NCBI GenBank assembly: GCA_017475725.1
Contig: JAFVFA010000093.1
Location: 1 to 5,660, forward strand
Origin: Spirochaetales bacterium
Lineage (GTDB): Bacteria > Spirochaetota > Spirochaetia > Sphaerochaetales > Sphaerochaetaceae
Length of the DNA: 5,660 bases
Direction of reading: 5' to 3'
Part shown: positions 1-4,616 of the stretch, piece by piece
Position numbering within the stretch: position 1 is the stretch's first letter
Layout: every line of letters starts with the position of its first letter
The notes under the pieces: generated by a model
What the model was told of the DNA's origin: nothing
The model's database searches: none
What the model saw: only the letters and a program-made list of their open reading frames with translations
Made by a program: the position numbers and the translations under genes

Positions 1-219
1 AAGTTCCGCATGGTCGGTGCAATAGAGAAGCATCATGAGGAGCGCTACAGAGCTCTGCTTGAGAACGTTGAGACTGCAAAGGTCTTCGAGAAGAGCGAGG
101 TCAAGGTCTGGAAGTGCAGGAACTGCGGCCACATCATCGTCGGGACAAAGGCTCCTGAGCTCTGCCCGGTCTGCGCACATCCAAGGTCATACTTCGAAGT
201 GAACGCAGAGAACTATTGA
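1..219 (+). CDS. rbr: Rubrerythrin, C-terminal part (5' end outside window)
   Basis: This is the last 72 residues of a rubrerythrin, a cytoplasmic peroxidase that reduces H2O2 to water in anaerobes. The reading frame is open from base 1 (Lys-Phe-Arg before the first Met), so the Met at base 10 is internal and the gene begins upstream of the window. The first visible part is the end of the four-helix ferritin-like domain, with the E-x-x-H iron-ligand pattern (Glu9 and His12 of the visible residues, in IEKHHEERY). The tail is a rubredoxin-like FeS4 domain with two cysteine pairs, CRNCG and CPVCA, and the usual APELCPVC and PRSYFEV contexts. The stop is TGA at 217-219. fprA follows after 16 bases, so the two are probably co-transcribed. 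Domain order and C-terminus match classical rubrerythrin; the diiron ligands encoded upstream cannot be checked. Confidence 0.93.
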   Translation, partial: KFRMVGAIEKHHEERYRALLENVETAKVFEKSEVKVWKCRNCGHIIVGTKAPELCPVCAHPRSYFEVNAENY

Positions 220-224
220 TTGCC

Positions 225-231
225 GAGGTGA
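225..231 (+). promoter_or_regulatory. Ribosome binding site of the flavodiiron protein gene
   Basis: GAGGTGA lies in the 16-base gap after rubrerythrin. Two ATGs follow in different frames, at 232 and 236. The GAGG core is 7 bases from the ATG at 236 and only 3 from the one at 232, and only the 236 frame encodes the family N-terminus (MYCTR), so 236 is taken as the start. Confidence 0.75.
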
Positions 232-235
232 ATGA

Positions 236-1438
236 ATGTACTGTACAAGGGTAGTTACCGATGACATCCATTTCATAGGATCAAGTGACAGACGTCTGGC
301 TCTGTTCGAGAACGTCTTCCCCATTCCTAGAGGGGTCTCATACAACTCATACATCGTCATGGATGAGAAGACGGTCCTTCTGGACACGGTTGACAGGTCC
401 GTGTCGCAGGTGTTCTTCGAGAACATCGAGCATCTTCTTGCCGGAAGACCTCTTGACTATGTGATTGTGAACCATGTCGAACCTGACCATGCCGCAACTC
501 TGCAGGAGCTCAGACTCAGGCATCCGGAGACCACCGTGGTCGCCACGCAGAAGGCCCTGGACATGCTTGCTCAGTTCTTCGATGCAAAGACTGTGGAGAA
601 CTGCCGTGCGGTCAAGGAAGGTGACACCCTTGAGACGGGAAGGCATACATTCGCCTTCGTCACAGCCCCCATGGTCCATTGGCCGGAGGTAATGGTCACA
701 TACGACACAAAGGACAAGGTCCTGTTCTCCGCGGATGCCTTCGGAACCTTCGGTGCCCTGAACGGCAACATCTTCGCGGACGAGTATGACTTCGAGTCTG
801 ACTGGCTGGATGATGCAAGAAGATACTACACGAACATCGTCGGAAAGTACGGGGTCCAGGTCCAGAACCTTCTGAAGAAGGCTTCCAACCTGGACATCCG
901 GATGATCTGTCCTCTGCACGGTCCAATCTGGAGAGAGAACCTGGGGTGGTTCATCGACAAGTACTCCAAGTGGTCCAGCTACACCCCAGAGGACAAGGCT
1001 GTGATGATCGCGTATGCATCCGTATACGGAGACACCGCGAACGCCGCGGATATCCTTGCCAATGAGCTGGCCCAGAGGGGAGTCCGTGACATTGCAGTCT
1101 ATGATGTGTCCACGGTCCACCCGTCCGTGATAGTCTCAGAGGCTTTCAGATGCAGCCATCTTGTGTTCGCTGCAACCACATACAACATGGGTATGTTCGT
1201 GAACATGGAGATCGCCCTGAGTGACATCAAGGCACACAATCTCCAGAACCGTAAGGTGGCCATTGTGGAGAACGGCTCCTGGGCGCCAGCAAGCGGAAAG
1301 CTGATGAGGGAGATTGTCTCATCAATGAAGAACATGACGGTCATTGAGCAGACATCCACCCTTAAATCCTCCGTCAAGGATTCAAACCTTGAGGACCTCA
1401 AAGGCATTGCGGAAGCTATAGCTGCCGACTTCTGCTGA
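236..1438 (+). CDS. fprA: Class A flavodiiron protein (FprA-type O2/NO reductase)
   Basis: A 400-residue soluble cytoplasmic enzyme, the usual length for a flavodiiron protein without extra C-terminal domains. Such enzymes reduce O2 to water (some also NO to N2O) with electrons from rubredoxin-like or flavin reductase partners. The N-terminal metallo-beta-lactamase-like domain (about 1-250) has the full set of diiron ligands in canonical spacing: His80, Glu82 and Asp84 in HVEPDH, His148 in MVHWPE, Asp167 in SADAFG and His228 in PLHGPIW. The C-terminal flavodoxin-like domain (about 254-400) has an FMN phosphate loop ASVYGDTANAA at 261-271, then TTYN at 314-317 and ENGSWAP at 345-351. It directly follows rubrerythrin and ends at an intrinsic terminator, giving an oxidative-stress pair. 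The choice between O2 and NO as main substrate cannot be read from sequence; O2 is the common activity in anaerobes. Confidence 0.95.
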   Translation: MYCTRVVTDDIHFIGSSDRRLALFENVFPIPRGVSYNSYIVMDEKTVLLDTVDRSVSQVFFENIEHLLAGRPLDYVIVNHVEPDHAATLQELRLRHPETTVVATQKALDMLAQFFDAKTVENCRAVKEGDTLETGRHTFAFVTAPMVHWPEVMVTYDTKDKVLFSADAFGTFGALNGNIFADEYDFESDWLDDARRYYTNIVGKYGVQVQNLLKKASNLDIRMICPLHGPIWRENLGWFIDKYSKWSSYTPEDKAVMIAYASVYGDTANAADILANELAQRGVRDIAVYDVSTVHPSVIVSEAFRCSHLVFAATTYNMGMFVNMEIALSDIKAHNLQNRKVAIVENGSWAPASGKLMREIVSSMKNMTVIEQTSTLKSSVKDSNLEDLKGIAEAIAADFC

Positions 1439-1461
1439 GAGTTCGAACCGAATGGCAAAAA

Positions 1462-1489
1462 GGCCGCGTCTTGCGATGCGGTCTTTTTT
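1462..1489 (+). terminator. Intrinsic terminator after fprA
   Basis: GGCCGCGTC (1462-1470) pairs over nine positions (two G-U) with GATGCGGTC (1475-1483) around a four-base loop TTGC, followed by six T (1484-1489). Five A at 1457-1461 extend the stem into the T-run and could also give some function on the minus strand. It ends the rbr-fprA transcript. It lies only 12 bases before the next start codon, so it may also limit read-through into the MATE gene. Confidence 0.88.
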
Positions 1490-1501
1490 AAGGTCTTTAT
1501 A

Positions 1502-2887
1502 ATGATGTCCCGTACTTCAACAGACAAGAGTGATTTCACGCAGGGGAGCATCCTCCAGAATATTGTTAGGATGGCAATCCCAATGACTGCAGCTGTTCTC
1601 ATAAATGCCCTGTACAGTATTGTGGACAGAATCTATCTGGGGCATATCCCCGATGCCGGAGCCTCAGCTCTGACGGGTGTAGGCCTTGCCTTCCCGATAA
1701 TCACAATAATCACGGCTTTCCAGAACCTCTTCGGGAACGGAGGGGCTCCGCTGTTCGCGATAGCAAGAGGGAAAGGCCGCAACGACCTGGCCTCGAAGTA
1801 CCTTTCAAATGCCGCCTTCATGCTTATCTCGGTGGGGCTTGTCCTCACAGCAGTGTCCTATCTCCTGAAGGGACGGATTCTATGGCTGATCGGTGCCTCC
1901 GCTGAGACCTTCCCGTTCGCAGATGACTATCTGGATGTCTACCTGATAGGCACCGTGTTCGTGATGGTCTCAGTGGGACTCAATCCGTACATCAACGCTC
2001 AGGGAGCAGCGAAGACGGGCATGATGACGGTCCTCATAGGGGCAGTCATAAACATACTGCTGGACCCACTGTTCATCTTCACATTCGGCATGGGTGTCAG
2101 AGGCGCCGCCCTGGCCACTGTCATAGCTCAGTTCGTGAGCGCAGCCTGGGTTCTGCTGTTCCTGATGGGAAGACGTGCCAAGGTCAGACTCTCGTTCAGT
2201 GGCTTCAAGGTCGATTTCCCCACAATAAGGAAGATAATGTCCCTGGGAGTCACGGAGTTCTGCTTCGCATTGACAAACAGCGCGGTCTCCATGGCCTGCA
2301 ACGGGATGCTCTCCAGAATGGGAGGCGATGCCTGGGTTGGGGCTATGACCGTCATGGCTTCCCTCAGAGAGGTTCTCTTCGCATTCGTCCATGGGGTTGC
2401 GGGAGCATCGAAGCCTATCATGAGCTATAACTACGGAGCCAGAAGATTCGACCGCACCAAGTCCACAATCAACATAATGCTCTCCATCCTGCTTGTGTAC
2501 TACATACTGACATGGGCCATCCTGATGAGATTCCCAGCTTCCCTTGCAGGTCTCTTCACAGAGGACCGGAATGTCATTGAATGCAGTGTCATAAGCATAA
2601 GGATATTCTTCTCTCTCCAGTTCTTCATGGCTTTCCAGTCCGTTGGGCAGGGCGCTTTCACCTCCCTTGGAATGGCGAAGCATGCTCTGTTCTTCTCCCT
2701 TTTCAGAAAGGCCATACTGGTCATACCGCTTGTCCTGATTCTGCCTCATCTCTTCGGGCTTGGGGTCTACGGGGTCTTCGCTGCAGAGCCCATATCGGAT
2801 GTGATAGGTGGTCTGTCATGCTACGTGACAATGAGATTCGCCACACGCAGGAAGCTGTCTGAAGGGGCGGCAGTTCTGGAAGTCTAG
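1502..2887 (+). CDS. MATE-family multidrug/cation antiporter (MepA-like)
   Basis: A 461-residue polytopic inner-membrane protein, the normal length for MATE transporters, which export cationic drugs or metabolites in exchange for Na+ or H+. About twelve hydrophobic segments fall into two halves. Family marks are the amphipathic N-terminus DFTQGSILQNIVRMAIP, the TM1 motif NALYSIVDRIYLGHI (35-49), NILLDPLFIFTFGMGVRGAA (184-203), and SKPIMSYNYGARRFDR (303-318), which resembles the MepA/DinF type of the family. Two tandem ATGs (1502, 1505) open the frame. The only Shine-Dalgarno candidate is a weak AAGGT at 1490-1494. The next Met (residue 24) would remove the conserved N-terminus, so the early start is preferred. 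The real substrate is unknown. No convincing terminator follows it. Confidence 0.93.
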   Translation: MMSRTSTDKSDFTQGSILQNIVRMAIPMTAAVLINALYSIVDRIYLGHIPDAGASALTGVGLAFPIITIITAFQNLFGNGGAPLFAIARGKGRNDLASKYLSNAAFMLISVGLVLTAVSYLLKGRILWLIGASAETFPFADDYLDVYLIGTVFVMVSVGLNPYINAQGAAKTGMMTVLIGAVINILLDPLFIFTFGMGVRGAALATVIAQFVSAAWVLLFLMGRRAKVRLSFSGFKVDFPTIRKIMSLGVTEFCFALTNSAVSMACNGMLSRMGGDAWVGAMTVMASLREVLFAFVHGVAGASKPIMSYNYGARRFDRTKSTINIMLSILLVYYILTWAILMRFPASLAGLFTEDRNVIECSVISIRIFFSLQFFMAFQSVGQGAFTSLGMAKHALFFSLFRKAILVIPLVLILPHLFGLGVYGVFAAEPISDVIGGLSCYVTMRFATRRKLSEGAAVLEV

Positions 2888-2895
2888 CATAAGTT

Positions 2896-2952
2896 TTGAA
2901 AGTTTTATCCGAAAAGCAGTGTACAATTCTCTGATTTTTGTATAAATATACA
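2896..2952 (+). promoter_or_regulatory. Probable promoter region of azlCD
   Basis: The 92-base gap between the MATE gene and azlC is markedly AT-rich compared with its surroundings. The best -10 candidate is TATAAA at 2941-2946, inside TATAAATATA; no good -35 lies 16-18 bases upstream. An alternative pair, TTGAAA (2896-2901) and TACAAT (2922-2927), has a 20-base spacer, which is too long for a strong sigma-70 promoter. A poor -35 is compatible with activator dependence, but that is inference. AAGTTTT also occurs twice, 9 bases apart (2891, 2900). Confidence 0.45.
2939..2952. repeat. Perfect inverted repeat over the TATA box (candidate operator)
   Basis: TGTATA (2939-2944), a 2-base spacer AA, and TATACA (2947-2952) form a perfect 6-2-6 dyad that contains the best -10 candidate. 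A dimeric regulator bound here would block RNA polymerase. AT-rich palindromes also arise by chance, so the operator role is inference. Confidence 0.45.
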
Positions 2953-2968
2953 CACTGACAACAGTGTG
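2951..2968. repeat. Perfect inverted repeat in the azlC leader (operator or mRNA hairpin)
   Basis: CACACTG (2951-2957), spacer ACAA, and CAGTGTG (2962-2968) form a perfect 7-4-7 dyad. It shares two bases with the preceding dyad, and its last G is the first base of the azlC ribosome binding site. A related half-site CAGTGTA occurs upstream at 2917-2923. It could be a DNA operator. If transcription starts near 2953, it could instead form a hairpin at the very 5' end of the mRNA. There is no T-run, so it is not a terminator. Confidence 0.5.
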
Positions 2969-2972
2969 AGGG
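2968..2972 (+). promoter_or_regulatory. Ribosome binding site of azlC, deciding a GTG start
   Basis: GAGGG lies 7 bases before the GTG at 2980. No ATG lies in the early frame, and the encoded N-terminus (TNREAFRIGIRAGIPIALGY) fits the family, so GTG is the start. Confidence 0.7.
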
Positions 2973-2979
2973 TTCAGCA

Positions 2980-3702
2980 GTGACGAACAGAGAGGCATTC
3001 AGGATCGGAATCAGGGCAGGCATACCAATTGCCCTGGGCTATTTTGCAGTATCCTTCTCCTTGGGCATTGCAGCCAAGGCCGTCGGTCTCACACCCTTCC
3101 AGGGTTTCCTTGCAAGCCTTCTGAACAGTGCCTCCGCAGGTGAATATGCAATGTTCTCCCTCATAGGTGCTGGCGCCTCTCTTGTAGAGCTCTTCCTTGT
3201 GACGCTGGTGGCCAATGGAAGGTACCTTCTGATGAGCTGCGCCCTGGGACAGAGATTCAGCGAGGACACTCCGCTGATTCACCGGTTCGGCGTGGGCTTC
3301 TACATAACGGATGAGATATTCAGCCTCTCCATCTCTCTGGACGCACCGCTCAACCCATTCGTCAACTACGGCGCAATTGCGGTCGCTGTCCCCGCCTGGT
3401 CCATAGGGACGGCATTGGGGATCATTGCGGGGAACATACTGCCTGCCAGGCTGGTAAGTGCCTTGAGCGTTGCCCTGTACGGAATGTTCATAGCTTCCTT
3501 TGTTCCCCCTGCAAAGAAGGATAGGGTGCTTCTTTTTGCAATACCTGTCTGTTTTATGCTAAGTTATCTTGCTTTCAGGCTACCGTATGTCGGGGAGCTG
3601 TCAGAGGGCACCAGGTCGGTGATCCTGACTGTGATCATAGCCTCGGTTCTTGCAATGGCCTTTCCCCTGAAGGACGGGGAAACAAAGGAGGGAAGTGAAT
3701 GA
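2980..3702 (+). CDS. azlC: AzlC family branched-chain amino acid exporter, large subunit
   Basis: A 240-residue membrane protein, the normal length for AzlC, which together with AzlD forms an exporter of branched-chain amino acids and their analogues (the BrnFE type in Corynebacterium). Family marks are RAGIPIALGYFAVSFSLG (12-29), SASAGEYAMFSL in the early conserved core (50-61), the VANGRYLLM loop (78-85) and the ITDEIF motif (109-114). Hydrophobic stretches lie near 13-36, 55-77, 129-151, 156-176, 182-199 and 212-229. The C-terminus is short and charged (KDGETKEGSE). The start is GTG with a good ribosome binding site. The stop overlaps the azlD start as ATGA, so the two subunits are translationally coupled. 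Transport substrates are taken from the family and were not read from sequence. Confidence 0.92.
   Translation: MTNREAFRIGIRAGIPIALGYFAVSFSLGIAAKAVGLTPFQGFLASLLNSASAGEYAMFSLIGAGASLVELFLVTLVANGRYLLMSCALGQRFSEDTPLIHRFGVGFYITDEIFSLSISLDAPLNPFVNYGAIAVAVPAWSIGTALGIIAGNILPARLVSALSVALYGMFIASFVPPAKKDRVLLFAIPVCFMLSYLAFRLPYVGELSEGTRSVILTVIIASVLAMAFPLKDGETKEGSE
3684..3692 (+). promoter_or_regulatory. Strong ribosome binding site of azlD
   Basis: AAAGGAGGG inside the end of azlC matches the anti-Shine-Dalgarno of bacterial 16S rRNA almost completely. Its GGAGG core is 7 bases from the azlD ATG at 3699. A strong site inside an ATGA overlap suggests the small subunit is made at least as abundantly as the large one. 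Confidence 0.8.
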
Positions 3703-3998
3703 ACGCATATGTCTACATAGTCGGCATGTGCCTGATCACTGCCGTCATAAGGATACTTCCTCTTCTGGTTCTCAGGCGTCCGATCAGGAACAGGTTCCTG
3801 AGATCATTCTTCCATTATGTCCCTTACGTGACCTTGTCGGTCATGACTTTCCCTGCAATAGTGAACGCCACGGCCAGTCCGTTGGCTGGTGCCGTTGCGC
3901 TGGTCGCCGGAATAGTCCTTGCCTGGATAGGTGCGAACATGATCACAGTCTCCGCTGCATGCTGCGTTGTGGTCTTTGTGCTTGAGTTCTTTGTCTGA
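3699..3998 (+). CDS. azlD: AzlD family branched-chain amino acid exporter, small subunit
   Basis: A 99-residue membrane protein, typical of AzlD, the obligate partner of AzlC in amino acid export. The first hydrophobic segment (3-24) runs into the family signature IRILPLLVLRRPIRNRFLRSF (17-37). VPYVTLSVMTFPAIV (41-55) follows, then two more hydrophobic segments (about 60-78 and 81-98). The ATG overlaps the azlC stop (ATGA at 3699-3702), so the pair is one operon. The stop TGA (3996-3998) directly touches the maf stop codon on the other strand, and no terminator is visible after it. Another frame over the same bases (from 3695) gives a Cys/His-rich peptide without family features and was left out. 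Confidence 0.9.
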   Translation: MNAYVYIVGMCLITAVIRILPLLVLRRPIRNRFLRSFFHYVPYVTLSVMTFPAIVNATASPLAGAVALVAGIVLAWIGANMITVSAACCVVVFVLEFFV

Positions 3999-4616
3999 CT
4001 ACCGTCCTAGAATCTCCGCAAGCCTCTCAAGCGGTATCCCTATCACGTTGGAGAAGCTCCCTTCAATCTCCTCTATCAGCCTGTAGCCGTTTCGCTGGAT
4101 CCTGTATCCACCTGCAGCTCCTTTGTAGTCCCCTGTTGAGATGTACCAGTCCACAATGGATTCCGTGAGCTCTGTGAACCTGACTCTGGACCTGTCGCTG
4201 ACGACCTCGAAACCCTTCTTGCCTGGAATGTAGACTGACATTCCGGAATAGACATCGTGCCAGCGGCCTGACAAAGCCGCGTACATCTCTCTGGCCTCAG
4301 CCTCGTCCCTCGGCTTTCCGAGAAGCCTTCCATCCAGGCTCACAAGTGTATCGGCTGCAACCGCAACGATATCCGGATTGAAGAGACTGCTGTTCAGATA
4401 ACTGTCCATCTTCTGCTTTGAGAGCATTGTCACAACATCAGGTGGATTCGTCAGTCCGCATATCTCCCATATGTCCTGGGACCTGACCATGACCTCTATG
4501 CCGCATTCCTCCAAAGTCAGCCGGCGGTTGGGCGACTGTGATGCAAGCACAATCCTCGGGCAGAGGCTGCGGAGCCTGTCCTTGAGGCTCTTGTCTATCA
4601 AGGGGATGCTTTGCAC
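3999..4616 (-). CDS. maf: Maf-family nucleoside triphosphate pyrophosphatase
   Basis: A 205-residue cytoplasmic enzyme of the Maf/HAM1 fold, which hydrolyses non-canonical or surplus nucleotides (dTTP/UTP and modified bases, or 7-methyl-GTP, by subfamily) to the monophosphate and pyrophosphate. Family marks are LASQSPNRR (24-32), AADT (87-90) with the catalytic Asp, GKP (100-102), LSGRWHDVYSG (115-125), AAGGYRIQ (167-174) and GSFSNVIGIPL (186-196). HDV and YRIQ resemble the YhdE (dTTP/UTP) type. The first Arg of the usual SPRR is Asn, giving an order nearer the SPWRR of YceF, so the substrate is open. The N-terminus is about 18 residues longer than in E. coli YhdE. The GTG start at 4616 abuts the upstream kinase stop and has AGGAG 8 bases before it. 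The other possible starts (TTG at codon 6, GTG at codon 23) have poorer sites. Confidence 0.93.
   Translation of the reverse strand: MQSIPLIDKSLKDRLRSLCPRIVLASQSPNRRLTLEECGIEVMVRSQDIWEICGLTNPPDVVTMLSKQKMDSYLNSSLFNPDIVAVAADTLVSLDGRLLGKPRDEAEAREMYAALSGRWHDVYSGMSVYIPGKKGFEVVSDRSRVRFTELTESIVDWYISTGDYKGAAGGYRIQRNGYRLIEEIEGSFSNVIGIPLERLAEILGR

Noticed and set aside
347..1120. Long minus-strand reading frame (257 codons) inside fprA
   Set aside because: It is entirely antisense to a gene with every catalytic ligand in place; its product has no recognisable domain and no ribosome binding site was evident. It is a shadow of the plus-strand codon pattern.
1498..1503. Perfect TATAAT at the start of the MATE gene
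   Set aside because: It overlaps the ATG at 1502, so transcription from it would miss the start codon; the only TTG-type -35 (1471-1476) is 21 bases away. Probably coincidence.
1970..2749. Long minus-strand reading frame (259 codons) inside the MATE gene
   Set aside because: It is antisense to a clear membrane transporter. The product is rich in Glu, His and Ser without any family motif, as expected from reverse reading of hydrophobic codons.
2911..2940. Possible terminator for the MATE gene
   Set aside because: GAAAAGCAG and CTGATTTTT pair only with a mismatch and an 11-base loop, giving a weak AT stem and no proper T-run after it.
2941..2950. TATAAATATA as an archaeal TATA box
   Set aside because: Position relative to azlC would be possible, but no purine-rich BRE lies upstream, and the intrinsic terminator, the NahK-like kinase and the other gene families fit a bacterium better.
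2721..3023. Minus-strand frame spanning the gap between the MATE gene and azlC
   Set aside because: Both ends overlap real genes, the product is low in recognisable features, and the gap is better explained as a promoter with dyads.
3953..3966. CGCTGCATGCTGCG near the end of azlD as a hairpin or terminator for maf
   Set aside because: Only the central GCATGC is palindromic; the outer bases form a direct rather than an inverted repeat, and no T-run follows on either strand.
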